A stretch of 64,000 nt of DNA from SZUA-430 sp040080835 (GTDB lineage Bacteria; Pseudomonadota; Alphaproteobacteria; Micropepsales; Micropepsaceae), in NCBI GenBank assembly GCA_040080835.1, contig JBEBHP010000012.1, forward strand, positions 86,114 to 150,113. Reading direction: 5' to 3'. Shown here in pieces: positions 8,096-16,456 of the stretch (the stretch's first letter is position 1; each line of letters begins with the position of its first letter). The position numbers and the translations under genes were made by a program. The notes beneath the pieces are model-generated. The model did not search any database. It was given only the letters and a program-made list of their open reading frames with translations, and was not told where the DNA came from.

Positions 8096-8171
8096 GGTGT
8101 GCGCTGGTTCCTTGCAGACGTCAGCGGTCTTATCCCAGGCTGACGCTGCAAGGCAATGCTGCGTGCCGACG

Positions 8172-8870
8172 CTACGGCACCATGTCGAAGACGAGGACTT
8201 CTGTATCCCTGCGGCCGGCGAGGTCGAGTTTGCCTGTTTCCTTCAGCGCTGCGCCGTCGCCGGCCTTGAGGGTTTCTCCGTTCACGGTGATTTCGCCGCG
8301 CGCGACCTGAACCCATGCGAGGCGGGTCGGGCGGAGTGCAAGCGACGTCTTCTCTCCCTCGCGGAACAGGCCCGCGTAGAGGTCGACATCCTGGTGCAGC
8401 TTGACCGAACCATCTCGTGCATCACGCGAGCCCACGAGGCGCAGGCGTCCCTGCTTGTCGGCAGGTGTGAAGTTCTTCTGCTCGTAGCTCGGTGCCAGTC
8501 CGCGCGCTTCCGGGATGATCCAGATCTGAAGGAAGTGGACGGGATCGGTCTTGGACGCGTTAAACTCGGAGTGCGTGATGCCGGTGCCTGCGCTCATGCG
8601 CTGGACGTCGCCCGGGCGGATCACTGATCCGGTGCCGAGCGAGTCCTTGTGCGCCAGCGCGCCTTCAAGAACGTATGAAACGATTTCCATGTCCCTGTGG
8701 CCGTGCGGGTGAAAGCCCTGGCCTGGTGTTACGCGGTCCTCGTTGATCACGCGCAAGGGGCCGAAGCCCATGAAGCGAGGATCATTGTAGTCGCCGAAGG
8801 AAAAAGTGTGCCTGGAGTCCAGCCAGTCAATTCTGGTTGGACCCCTGTCTTCACTGCGCCGGATCAGCAT
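8172..8870 (-). CDS. Pirin family protein (bicupin, quercetinase-like)
   Basis: 232 residues. The N-terminal cupin carries the metal ligands in FHPHGHRDMEIVSYVLEG, HKDSLG and GITHSEFN. The C-terminal cupin is degenerate, as in YhhW. Pirins of this type bind Fe or another metal and some oxidise quercetin in vitro; the physiological role is unclear. The AAGGAG ribosome binding site is 8 bases before the ATG. The AT-rich interval upstream (8871-9110) probably holds its promoter. Confidence 0.88.
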   Translation of the reverse strand: MLIRRSEDRGPTRIDWLDSRHTFSFGDYNDPRFMGFGPLRVINEDRVTPGQGFHPHGHRDMEIVSYVLEGALAHKDSLGTGSVIRPGDVQRMSAGTGITHSEFNASKTDPVHFLQIWIIPEARGLAPSYEQKNFTPADKQGRLRLVGSRDARDGSVKLHQDVDLYAGLFREGEKTSLALRPTRLAWVQVARGEITVNGETLKAGDGAALKETGKLDLAGRRDTEVLVFDMVP

Positions 8871-9144
8871 GGGGTGGTCTCCTTTTAAGGCTGGACTCCT
8901 ATTTGTGAGTGCGTGGCATCAAAAGCAAGCGCCTGCGGCTTTTCATTCACATGCTCTTCTGTTTTTATATTGTTCTTTTGTTCAGAATTTATAAGTCCAA
9001 GTTAAAGTACGGATCGTCCCGGGTCAAGAACAATAGACGAACATTGTTGTCGCAGCTGCAGATTCGCGAGGTTCGCTGTGCCAGTTTCAGGAGTCGGGAT
9101 ATGATTAAATCAGCTGTGGATCCGACAATTCCGCGACGCCAGAT

Positions 9145-9621
9145 TCACCTTGCGTTCGCGGGGTCGTCTGCCGGTCCAATGGACAGCGCAAAGCCAATCA
9201 GCAGCGCGGCAATGAAGCCGGTGTTGATCATGAAACCCAGCGACATGGTCTGTCCGTCGGTCAGGACGTGGACCGGATTGATAACGCCGAACAGTTTGCG
9301 GCCCGCGTTCTCGACCAGAAGAAGCAGATATATCAACGGCACCATCGAGCGATAGCGCGCAATGGCAAGAAGGCCCAACAGGCTGAACAGCGCAAGGACC
9401 AGTCCCCACGTCTGGAACAGAAACGTTACCGTCGAGGCCGCGTCCGGTCCGTAGTGGTCGAGCGGGATCCTGTCGGCGCCCACGATGACCGCGTGGGTGT
9501 TGAGCATGACGTTGGCGCCCATGAGCAGTTTCGCCAGCACCAATGGCCCAAGCAGCCAGATCGCAATCGTGTATCCCCGGTAGCTGTTGTCGAACCGTGT
9601 TGGGAAAATGCGGGACAGCAT
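9145..9621 (-). CDS. Hypothetical four-helix integral membrane protein
   Basis: 158 residues with four hydrophobic segments, starting around residues 20, 68, 95 and 132 (IAIWLLGPLVLAKLLMG, LALFSLLGLLAIA, MVPLIYLLLLVENAG, FIAALLIGFALSIG). No catalytic motif or named family recognised. The start at 9621 is chosen from GGGAGG 8 bases upstream; the frame extends to 9639. Confidence 0.7.
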   Translation of the reverse strand: MLSRIFPTRFDNSYRGYTIAIWLLGPLVLAKLLMGANVMLNTHAVIVGADRIPLDHYGPDAASTVTFLFQTWGLVLALFSLLGLLAIARYRSMVPLIYLLLLVENAGRKLFGVINPVHVLTDGQTMSLGFMINTGFIAALLIGFALSIGPADDPANAR

Positions 9622-9982
9622 CGGGGTTTCCTCCCTCAAATTTGATCAGACCACCGTACTTTACGCGCGCTGCAGAGGCATTCGTGGTCCCGTAAGTTAT
9701 CCGGGACACGAAGTCCCAGTCTACAGCAAGTGGCCAAAGGCATACATGATTGTACGCATCAGGATTGTGACCGAAGGCAACAGTTTGAGGCTGGTCCATG
9801 GCTGAATTGACTGCGTCTGCGGGGCTCGCCCCGCGGGTTGCTGCGCTTTGCCGTGTCGCGTGGCGCTGAAAGAAGTCCGGTTGGCGGAGAGTGAAGGCAT
9901 TGATCCTGGGGGCGGGCGGGGCAGGTTTCAGGCTGAATGATGCCCGAGACCAAAGACATGACCGATGGTGACAGTTTGCCCG
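9622..9982. other. Intergenic region, no gene seen
   Basis: No coding signature. It contains a strong hairpin GCGGGG..CCCCGC at 9819-9834 without a T-run, and two similar segments (GTGACCGAAGGCAACAGTTTG near 9768 and ATGACCGATGGTGACAGTTTG near 9958). The function of the similarity is unknown. Confidence 0.4.
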
Positions 9983-11200
9983 CTAGCGGATTCGCAAAAC
10001 GGGAAGAAACGTTAGCGCCCCCAACATCATACCGCCAAAGACAACCCAGGCGTAAGCTGTTGCAGCTGCGACCGGCAGCGCACCGATCAACATGGTTCCG
10101 ATTGCGGCGCAAGCCATTTGCAGGAACCCAAGGAGCGCGGACGCCAGACCCGCTCGATCGCCGAATGGCTCAAGCGCAATCGCGGTGCCGACTGGATTGA
10201 TGAGTCCCATCCCCGCCAGAAACATCGTGACTGCCGCCATGAACTGCGTCTGCGTCGGCGCATCGGCTTGAACGAGCAGCCAAAATCCGCCGGCCAGGGC
10301 GAGCATGATACCGGCCATGCCGACGCGCCGCGCGCCCCAACGCCGGGCGAGCGGGGCCGCGACAAGTCCGCTTCCGAACACGACGAGGACCGTGACGGCG
10401 AAAAAGATGCTGAGGCCGGTGGCACTCAGGCCCATGTCGGTCATCAAGATTGCAGGCGCTGCGCCGAAGAAGCTGTAAAGGCAGCCGATCACAAGGCTGA
10501 CGCTGAGTGCGGGGAAAATAAAGCGAGGGTCGATTGCAAGCTCGACGTAGTTGCGGGCGATCGTGAGCGGTCGTTGCTTGCGGCGCCGGATTTCCGGGAG
10601 CGTTTCCCCGGCGCTACGCCAATAGTGGAGTGCAACCAGCACTGCCGCTACCGTGACGAGGACAAAAGTACTGCGCCACCCGAACGTCAGCGTCATGCCG
10701 GTGCCAAGTGCCGGCGAGAAGCCGGGTGCTGCCGCCATCGCGATCATCACCAGCGCCAGCGCGCGCGTGAGCTCTGGCCCCGCGTAAAGATCGCGTGCGA
10801 TGGCACGTGCAAGTACCGAGGCCGCGCAAGCCCCCAGTGCCTGGATCGCGCGGCCCGCAAGCAGCATCGGCAAAGACGGTGCGAGGGTGCAGACAATGCT
10901 GCCTATCACGAATACTGCAAGTCCACCGAAGACGAATGGCGCTCGCCCCATCGCATCTGCCAGCGGTCCGACGAAAAGTTGGCCGACCGCAAACACGACG
11001 AAGAAGATGCTGAGCGTCCAGGCCAGTTCGCGCGGCAGGACGCCGAGCTCGTGCGCCATCGCCGGAAATGCCGGCAGCATGATGTTGGTCGCAAGGGCGC
11101 CGAGTGCGGCGAGGCTCGCCAGCAGCACCAGTCGGCCGGTGGTCAACGTCTCAACCGCGGCCGGGGCACGTTTGGCTTCTGAATTCGCGGACGTCGCCAT
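9983..11200 (-). CDS. MFS exporter, Bcr/CflA-like
   Basis: 405 residues, twelve hydrophobic segments, a major facilitator of the inner membrane. The loop motif GQLFVGPLADAMGRAPF between helices 2 and 3 and the LAGRAIQALGACAASVLARAI stretch match drug:proton antiporters of the Bcr/CflA group. The start at 11200 (ATG) has GGAG 7 bases upstream; a TTG lies directly before it. It is the last gene of a minus-strand run SDR - thioesterase - exporter, so it may export the product of that pathway or confer resistance to it. Confidence 0.87.
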   Translation of the reverse strand: MATSANSEAKRAPAAVETLTTGRLVLLASLAALGALATNIMLPAFPAMAHELGVLPRELAWTLSIFFVVFAVGQLFVGPLADAMGRAPFVFGGLAVFVIGSIVCTLAPSLPMLLAGRAIQALGACAASVLARAIARDLYAGPELTRALALVMIAMAAAPGFSPALGTGMTLTFGWRSTFVLVTVAAVLVALHYWRSAGETLPEIRRRKQRPLTIARNYVELAIDPRFIFPALSVSLVIGCLYSFFGAAPAILMTDMGLSATGLSIFFAVTVLVVFGSGLVAAPLARRWGARRVGMAGIMLALAGGFWLLVQADAPTQTQFMAAVTMFLAGMGLINPVGTAIALEPFGDRAGLASALLGFLQMACAAIGTMLIGALPVAAATAYAWVVFGGMMLGALTFLPVLRIR

Positions 11201-11221
11201 CAACCAACTCCGGATGTCATG

Positions 11222-11704
11222 TCAGGGCTGTAAAAAGCCGCTCGGGCTTGGTTCGACGTCGAATACAAGCAATGTCGACGTTGCCGTGGCGCACAACCGT
11301 CCGTCGCCGTCGTGGAGCGTTGCTTCGGCAAATGCGGCGCGGCGGCCGACCGTAACGACGCGGCCGGTGGCGCGGACCTTGCCACTGCGCTCGCTGAGGC
11401 CTCGCAGATAAGACACCTTGAGCTCCAGCGTGCTATGTCCCCGGTTGGCGTCGAGCTGCGAATGGACCGCGATGCCGTAGGCGCTGTCGAGCAGCGTCGC
11501 GGCATAGCCGCCGTGCACCGAGCCGAGAGGATTGTAGACGCTGCGGTCGGGCGTGCCCTCGAACACCACAAGACCGCGCTCGACCTTGACCAAGGTGAAG
11601 CCGAGTTTCTCGCCCATTGGAGCCCTGAGGTCGCCCGCGAGCATCGCCTGGAGTTGCTCGAACCCGTCGGGCGCGCCTTTGATATCGTCAGCCACCGCGT
11701 TCAC
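11222..11704 (-). CDS. PaaI-like hotdog thioesterase
   Basis: 160 residues from a GTG at 11704 whose last bases overlap the stop of the upstream SDR gene (GTGA), so translation is probably coupled. The hotdog helix and loop are visible: NPLGSVHGGYAATLLDSAYGIA, followed by the strands STLELKVSYLRGL and GRVVTVGRRAAFAEATL. Members hydrolyse acyl-CoA, often aryl-CoA, in the cytoplasm. The position between an SDR-like gene and an exporter points to acyl or aryl-acid metabolism. Confidence 0.85.
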   Translation of the reverse strand: MNAVADDIKGAPDGFEQLQAMLAGDLRAPMGEKLGFTLVKVERGLVVFEGTPDRSVYNPLGSVHGGYAATLLDSAYGIAVHSQLDANRGHSTLELKVSYLRGLSERSGKVRATGRVVTVGRRAAFAEATLHDGDGRLCATATSTLLVFDVEPSPSGFLQP

Positions 11705-12399
11705 CACGGCTCGTGGAAGGGGCGGACCTCTGCGATGAACGACCAGGCGTCCCGCGGCTGGTGCGCCAGATGAAAGACCTCCGCTGCAATCGAGGTGGGC
11801 GAGATGAAGAAATTGTCCGCCGCGTTCGGCAGTAGCTTGCGCGTCCACGGCACGTCGATCACGGCGTCGATGACGAGATAGGCAACGTGAACGCCCTTCG
11901 GTCCCAGATCTCGCGCGAGTGATTCGGCAAGGATGCGCTGAGCGGCCTTTGTCGGCGCGAATCCGGCGAAGGCAGCCTTGCCCCGCAGCGCCGAGGTATT
12001 GCCAGTGACAATCAATGCGCCCTCTCCGGCGTCAAACATCGCCGGCGTTGTCAGTCGCGCAAGCTGCAGAAGGGCCAGGGTATTGACTTCAAAATTGCGT
12101 TGCAAAACTGCAGGGTCAATGTCGCGGAAGGTGCCAGAGGCGCCGCCCACCGCATTGTGCACGACGACCTTTGGTGCGCCAATTTGTGCAAGCGCTTTCT
12201 GAAGTGCCACGACATCCGTCACATCGCACGGGACGCCGACGGAGTCCGGAATCTCGGCTTGCAGAGCTGCGAGCCTGTTTGCGTCGCGCGCCAGCATTGC
12301 GACACGATATCCGCCCTCGGCAAAACGGCGCGCCACTGAGGCTCCAGTTCCCGGACCGACGCCAGTCACCAAGGCAAGGGGTTTGCGTGCTGAGGGCAT
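11701..12399 (-). CDS. Atypical SDR-fold protein 1 (FxxxK instead of YxxxK)
   Basis: 232 residues. The Rossmann start is LALVTGVGPGTGASVARRFA and VVVHNAVGG replaces the NNAG motif. The catalytic segment reads GNTSALRGKAAFAGFAPTK: serine and lysine are present but the tyrosine four residues before the lysine is phenylalanine. Without Tyr, normal SDR dehydrogenation is unlikely. The C-terminus (HQPRDAWSFIAEVRPFHEPW) closely resembles the two SDR-like proteins at 13204 and 14027. It is transcribed away from the TetR gene, so it is probably repressed through the operator at 12510. Confidence 0.8.
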   Translation of the reverse strand: MPSARKPLALVTGVGPGTGASVARRFAEGGYRVAMLARDANRLAALQAEIPDSVGVPCDVTDVVALQKALAQIGAPKVVVHNAVGGASGTFRDIDPAVLQRNFEVNTLALLQLARLTTPAMFDAGEGALIVTGNTSALRGKAAFAGFAPTKAAQRILAESLARDLGPKGVHVAYLVIDAVIDVPWTRKLLPNAADNFFISPTSIAAEVFHLAHQPRDAWSFIAEVRPFHEPW

Positions 12400-12509
12400 T
12401 CTGCAGTCTCCATGTTGGCGAGCAACTCGCGCAGAAATCAGGCCGGTGCGGCTGCCACCCCTGCCATTCAGGTCGGCGATGTCATATTGCGTTATACCCA
12501 GTTAGTGAT

Positions 12510-12523
12510 ATTATGACCATAAT
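12510..12523. promoter_or_regulatory. Candidate TetR operator
   Basis: ATTATGACCATAAT has perfect six-base inverted arms around two central bases. It lies in the 149-base space between the divergent SDR 1 and TetR genes, 26 bases before the TetR start, where local autoregulators of this family usually bind. The surrounding 12490-12530 is AT-rich and likely holds both promoters. Confidence 0.5.
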
Positions 12524-12548
12524 TCAATAGGCACAAAGTACCCAACAA

Positions 12549-13181
12549 ATGCGCTACGAAAAGGGCCGTAAGGAAGCATCCCGTCGCCGGATTATGGAGA
12601 CCGCGGCCGAGAGTTTTCGCCGTGAAGGCATCGCTGCGTCCGGGCTCGCGGGCATCATGAGCGAAGCTGGTCTGACGAACGGGGCCTTCTATCCGCACTT
12701 TCAATCCAAGGCTGAACTTGTGCGCGAGAGCCTGGCGGTGACGCTGGATGACCAGTCGAACAGGCTGCAGCAAGCCTTTGCTGCTGGCGGGCTGGAAGCG
12801 GTTGTGGCGCTCTATTTATCGGCGAGGCATCGCGATGATATGGAAAACGGCTGTGCGTCGGCCGCGCTCTTGCCGGAGCTTGCACGTCAACCGCCCGTAA
12901 CACGTAGGCTCTATGCGGAGCGTTTTTTGGCCATGGTGCGTCAGATGGCAATGTCCCTGCCGCCGGATGTGAAGGATCCGGAAGCGGTTGCGCTGGGTGT
13001 CTATGCCACGCTCATCGGCGCGCTTCAGCTCGCCCGCGCTACCAAGGGCACTCCATTGTCGGATCGTGCCCTGGCGGCAGGCGCAGATGCGGCGCGCTTG
13101 TTGGTCCAGGCTCACAACAGAAAACGACCCGCTCGCAGCAAATCCGGCAAAAACCAAGCACGCCAAGTGCGCTTGAAATGA
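12549..13181 (+). CDS. TetR/AcrR family transcriptional regulator
   Basis: 210 residues. The N-terminal helix-turn-helix is clear (IAASGLAGIMSEAGLTNGAF, then YPHFQSKAELVRESL at about residues 48-62). The rest is a ligand-binding helical domain ending in a basic tail (RKRPARSKSGKNQ). It is divergent from SDR 1 and followed 22 bases later by SDR 2, so it probably controls the whole 11.2-14.8 kb locus as a repressor relieved by a small ligand. The ligand is unknown. Confidence 0.9.
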   Translation: MRYEKGRKEASRRRIMETAAESFRREGIAASGLAGIMSEAGLTNGAFYPHFQSKAELVRESLAVTLDDQSNRLQQAFAAGGLEAVVALYLSARHRDDMENGCASAALLPELARQPPVTRRLYAERFLAMVRQMAMSLPPDVKDPEAVALGVYATLIGALQLARATKGTPLSDRALAAGADAARLLVQAHNRKRPARSKSGKNQARQVRLK

Positions 13182-13203
13182 GCGAGCAACGCGCGGAGAT
13201 GAA

Positions 13204-13986
13204 ATGAAGGAGAAACCGGACGTGAAACCTGTGTGCTTGGTGATAGGTGCCGGTGCGGGCATCGGTGGCAACGTCGCTCGACGTTTTGCGCGCGAGGGCT
13301 ATCACGCTTGTCTGTGCCGGCGCCGAGACCTCGAAGGCCTGAATCAAATGGTGGACACGATCAGACGCGATGGAGGCTCGGCGACCGGGTTTCTACTTGA
13401 TGCGATCGAGGCCACCTCCATAGAACAGCGTGTTGCTGCCGTGGAAGCCGAAATCGGCCCGATCGAAGTCGTCATCTACAATCTTGGCGCCCAGATCGGT
13501 GACCGGGCATTGAAGGACACGACGGCCAAAGCCTTTGAAACTGGTTGGCGTATCGGCACTTTTGGATTGTTTCGTGTCGCATCGGCCGTGTGTCCGTTGA
13601 TGGAAGCACGGGGTAGGGGAACTATCCTTGTGACCTCTTCTACCGCAGCCATGCGTGGGAATGGCGGTCAACATTCGCACGCGGCCGCCATGGGTGGAAG
13701 GCGGATGCTCTGCCAGTCGCTTAACGCGGAGTTCGCACCGAAGGGAATCCACGTCGTCCATATCGTGATCGACGGCGCCGTGGACGCGCCCGACACTCTG
13801 GGGAAGATGCTGGGACCGGAAAGGTTCCAACAGCTGCGCGAGAGCCGGGGCAACGAACACGACGGGCTCATACTTCCTGGCCATATCGCAGAAACCTATC
13901 TCCACCTTGCCAAGCAACACCGATCCACATGGACGCACGAGATCGACGTGCGGGCATTCTCGGATCGTCCGTGGTGGAATCACTGA
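13204..13986 (+). CDS. Atypical SDR-fold protein 2 (catalytic Tyr and Lys absent)
   Basis: 260 residues, cofactor loop VIGAGAGIGGNVARRFA. Alignment with its neighbour at 11701 places HAAAM where YxxxK should be (SSTAAMRGNGGQHSHAAAM), so both the tyrosine and the lysine are missing. The C-terminus HLAKQHRSTWTHEIDVRAF is shared with the other two paralogues. It may bind NAD(P) or an acyl ligand without oxidoreductase chemistry. ATG at 13204 with GGAG five bases upstream. It lies between TetR (22 bases) and SDR 3 (40 bases). Confidence 0.78.
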   Translation: MKEKPDVKPVCLVIGAGAGIGGNVARRFAREGYHACLCRRRDLEGLNQMVDTIRRDGGSATGFLLDAIEATSIEQRVAAVEAEIGPIEVVIYNLGAQIGDRALKDTTAKAFETGWRIGTFGLFRVASAVCPLMEARGRGTILVTSSTAAMRGNGGQHSHAAAMGGRRMLCQSLNAEFAPKGIHVVHIVIDGAVDAPDTLGKMLGPERFQQLRESRGNEHDGLILPGHIAETYLHLAKQHRSTWTHEIDVRAFSDRPWWNH

Positions 13987-14026
13987 CGCATCCGAGCGAG
14001 GCATCGAGACAAAGGAGCAAATAGAC

Positions 14027-14809
14027 ATGGTGCAAACAGACAAGCGAAACTCCCAACCTTCCGCACAAGATGCTGCACTCATCGTTGGGGGCGGCCCCGG
14101 CATCAGCTCAAGCTGCGCAAGATTGTTTGCGGACACCGGCATGCGTGTCGCCATTGCGGCCCGGAACCCGGACAAGCCGGTTCTGCAATCTCTGGAGGAA
14201 AAGTTCGGTGTACGCCGATACGCGTGCGATGCCAGCGAGCCAGCGGCCGTGGAGCTGCTGTTCCAGAATGTTGTTCGGGACCTCGGTGTGCCCACTCTTG
14301 TCGTGCACAATATCGATGGAAGGGTACCCGGAATTTTCCGCAAGGGCATTGCAGAAGCCGATCCGATCATGGCGCTGGAGACACTACGCAACGCGGCGTT
14401 CAGTGCGTTTTTGATCGGCCAGCAAGCCGCTCGACTGATGCGCGACAACAAGCCGAATACCAACGGTGCGAAAGGGACAATCATCTTTACGAACGCGAGT
14501 GCGGCGCTCAAAGGCTTCCCGACGAGTGGCGCCTTTGCAATGGCGTGCCAAGCCAAGTCCGGACTCGCGCAGAGCATGGCGAGAGAGCTGATGCCCCACG
14601 GCATCCACATCGCAAACGTGCCGATCGACGCCGCCATCGGCTGGACGCAGGAGGACGGCAGCCGCGCACACCGGCTGGCCGGGACGACCGTCGACGACAA
14701 CATGGCCGACCCGGATCGCATCGCGGAAACCTATCTACAACTGCATCGGCAGCACCGATCGACTTGGGCGTTCGAAGTTGTGCTGCGGCCGTGGACCGAG
14801 AAATGGTGA
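14027..14809 (+). CDS. Atypical SDR-fold protein 3 (FxxxC in place of YxxxK)
   Basis: 260 residues. The start at 14027 is chosen from AAAGGAG 9 bases upstream; the frame is open to 13907. The glycine loop is changed to VGGGPGISSSCARLFA. The catalytic segment reads NASAALKGFPTSGAFAMAC, giving FAMAC where YxxxK is expected. The C-terminus LHRQHRSTWAFEVVLRPW matches SDR 1 and 2. Last gene of the TetR - SDR 2 - SDR 3 run. The glycine loop is more eroded than in the sisters, so cofactor binding is uncertain. Confidence 0.78.
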   Translation: MVQTDKRNSQPSAQDAALIVGGGPGISSSCARLFADTGMRVAIAARNPDKPVLQSLEEKFGVRRYACDASEPAAVELLFQNVVRDLGVPTLVVHNIDGRVPGIFRKGIAEADPIMALETLRNAAFSAFLIGQQAARLMRDNKPNTNGAKGTIIFTNASAALKGFPTSGAFAMACQAKSGLAQSMARELMPHGIHIANVPIDAAIGWTQEDGSRAHRLAGTTVDDNMADPDRIAETYLQLHRQHRSTWAFEVVLRPWTEKW

Positions 14810-14884
14810 CGAATGCGTGCGAAATTGCACGCCCGCTTTGTGCCACAAACGCAGCGGTTGGCGTTTGCTTGGAATGAGCGCCGA

Positions 14885-15283
14885 TTAGCGGCCGGCGGCT
14901 ACGCGCAGGGATATCAGGGCTGCATGCGTGCCCTGGCTCAGCATGGTCTGGAAATACTCAATCGTGTGCACAAGTCCAGCGTCCAGCGGAACGTTTGGCA
15001 CCCAGCGCAGCTTTTCCATTGCAAGCGAAATGTCGGGGCAGCGCTGCATCGGATCGTCTGCGGGTAATTTCTCGTAAACCAGTTTCGAGCGCGAGCCCGT
15101 CAGCTCGATGATCTTCTTTGCGAGCTGGACAATCGTAAACTCGGACGGGTTGCCCAGGTTGATCGGGCCAGTCACCTCGTCGGGGGAATCCATCAGCCGG
15201 ATGAAACCTTCGATCAGGTCATCCACGTAGCAGAAGGAACGGGTCTGGAGGCCTTCGCCAAAGACAGTGATGGGTTGATGCAC
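14885..15283 (-). pseudogene. 3' remnant of a UDP-glucuronate decarboxylase / NDP-sugar dehydratase gene
   Basis: Only about 130 C-terminal residues remain: PITVFGEGLQTRSFCYVDDL, then LMDSPDEVTGPINLGNP and a normal end. Intact UDP-xylose synthase-type proteins exceed 300 residues and carry the NAD-binding and YxxxK segments, which are missing here. Homology stops at about 15280, exactly at a 15-base palindrome. The frame can start at GTG 15283, but the product would lack the catalytic half. It is the left border of an AT-rich islet, so the gene was probably cut by the event that brought the islet in. Confidence 0.8.
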
Positions 15284-15295
15284 TCAACTTGAGTG
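15281..15295. repeat. Perfect 15-base palindrome at the truncation point
   Basis: CACTCAACTTGAGTG: seven-base arms around one central base. It sits precisely where similarity to the sugar-nucleotide enzyme ends. It could be a recombination or target site, or an operator. Confidence 0.5.
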
Positions 15296-15304
15296 TCCGT
15301 TTGA

Positions 15305-15339
15305 TTTCTAGCTCCAATTTCTAGCTCCAATTTCTAGCT
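15305..15339. repeat. 13-base tandem repeat, 2.7 copies
   Basis: The unit TTTCTAGCTCCAA is repeated at 15305-15317, 15318-15330 and partly 15331-15339. It is non-coding and lies ten bases beyond the palindrome. Confidence 0.75.
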
Positions 15340-15413
15340 TTTGGGTTAGCACTCCGCCACTTCGCGAATGAAGTACGGCTAGATGTGCTCGATGCAAAAT
15401 CGGCACCTTCCAG

Positions 15414-15968
15414 TTATGTTAATCTGTCGGCTTCTTCCATTTGGCATGGAAAAGCGCGTGCAAATTCTCGAACGGCTTTGCGGGAATTGAGAACAACTAC
15501 TTTCTTCTGCAATCTAGCAGCTTGTTCGACAATTCTTATCACGGCGGGTCGTTGCATTTGTTGCCAGCGAAGCGCATTTCGAAAGTTCGAGAATCGAAAG
15601 TTGTCCAGGCAATTTTCGGGTAGGTCGTCTCTCCCTTGCCCAAGATTTAGCAAAGTTCTTACGAAAAGACGCGTCAGACAAATATGACGAGGAAGATCAA
15701 TCCATACTATAAAATTGGCTCTCGCTAACCGAAATTCAATGGTGTCCAAATAGTTACCATCCATCACCCATTTTTCAGAGTTTGCAATGCGCTTAGTCCT
15801 TTCAAGCCACCCTGTCGGATCCGGTTTCACAAATCCTGGCAAGAAAAACTCCCTATCGAGATGAATGATTGGAAGTTCATAGTGTAGGGCGAGCAGGCGC
15901 GAGAGTGTAGTTTTGCCGGCACCATGCGCTCCCAATACTAATATTCTATGATATAGAGGTTTGAGCAT
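15414..15968 (-). CDS. P-loop kinase-like protein (FlaR/adenylate-kinase-like)
   Basis: 184 residues. The Walker A motif is ILVLGAHGAGKTTLSR at residues 9-24. HLDREFFLPGF follows, then an RxxR-type lid region (RLFVRTLL). This layout is that of the small adenylate-kinase-like proteins often named topology modulation protein FlaR. These phosphorylate nucleotides or unknown small molecules; the named role in DNA topology is weakly supported. Base composition is clearly lower in GC than the housekeeping genes, fitting acquisition. Last gene of the islet's minus-strand run, 26 bases after the cupin-like gene. Confidence 0.78.
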   Translation of the reverse strand: MLKPLYHRILVLGAHGAGKTTLSRLLALHYELPIIHLDREFFLPGFVKPDPTGWLERTKRIANSEKWVMDGNYLDTIEFRLARANFIVWIDLPRHICLTRLFVRTLLNLGQGRDDLPENCLDNFRFSNFRNALRWQQMQRPAVIRIVEQAARLQKKVVVLNSRKAVREFARAFPCQMEEADRLT

Positions 15969-15994
15969 CTACTTTAAACCGATGTCAGCAAAAA

Positions 15995-16456
15995 CTAAAT
16001 TCGCTTTGAGATTGCAAGCGCAAATATCTGTTCCGCATCCAAATGCTTAGTCATCGCATCCAGTCGAATTGTTTTGATAGAGGTTTGCCAATCGTTTGCT
16101 GAACCGACCCCGTGCTTAACGGTGTGCGTTACACTACTCGCGGCCATGTACACGTTGTGGGCAAGGTCAATCGGTGCAGTCCAAATATTCCCCGATTTCA
16201 GAATTTCAATCTCGACGACCGAATTTTCAGATATGGTTGCGACGGCAATCCAGCCAGACTGCACGATGTAGGTCTCGACTAGAAGCTTGTGAAAGTGGCT
16301 GTTTTGCCATCCACCAAAGGAGCCGGCTTCAGTGCGAACATATCCCAATCCATTTTGATCAATGAGTCGAAAGCGTCTTTCGCCACTGTCCATAACTTCA
16401 TGCGATGCAGATATTCCGAAGAGTTCTTCAGCTGCTTCGGGGCTGATCCTCGTCAT
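15995..16456 (-). CDS. Cupin-like small protein
   Basis: 153 residues from an ATG at 16456 that overlaps the stop of the upstream gene (ATGA), so the two are translationally coupled. The central part has a cupin-style pattern: NSHFHKLLVETYIVQSGWIAV and then SVTHTVKHG, giving His and Glu ligand candidates. RmlC-like sugar epimerases and capsule assembly proteins share this look, but no family can be named. Low GC content like its neighbours. Confidence 0.6.
   Translation of the reverse strand: MTRISPEAAEELFGISASHEVMDSGERRFRLIDQNGLGYVRTEAGSFGGWQNSHFHKLLVETYIVQSGWIAVATISENSVVEIEILKSGNIWTAPIDLAHNVYMAASSVTHTVKHGVGSANDWQTSIKTIRLDAMTKHLDAEQIFALAISKRI

Noticed and set aside
13393..14721. Open frame of 442 codons on the minus strand
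   Set aside because: It runs antisense across both SDR-like genes, whose plus-strand proteins align clearly with a family.
14885..15283. Small intact epimerase gene starting at GTG 15283
   Set aside because: It lacks the NAD-binding domain and catalytic residues, so it is called a remnant.
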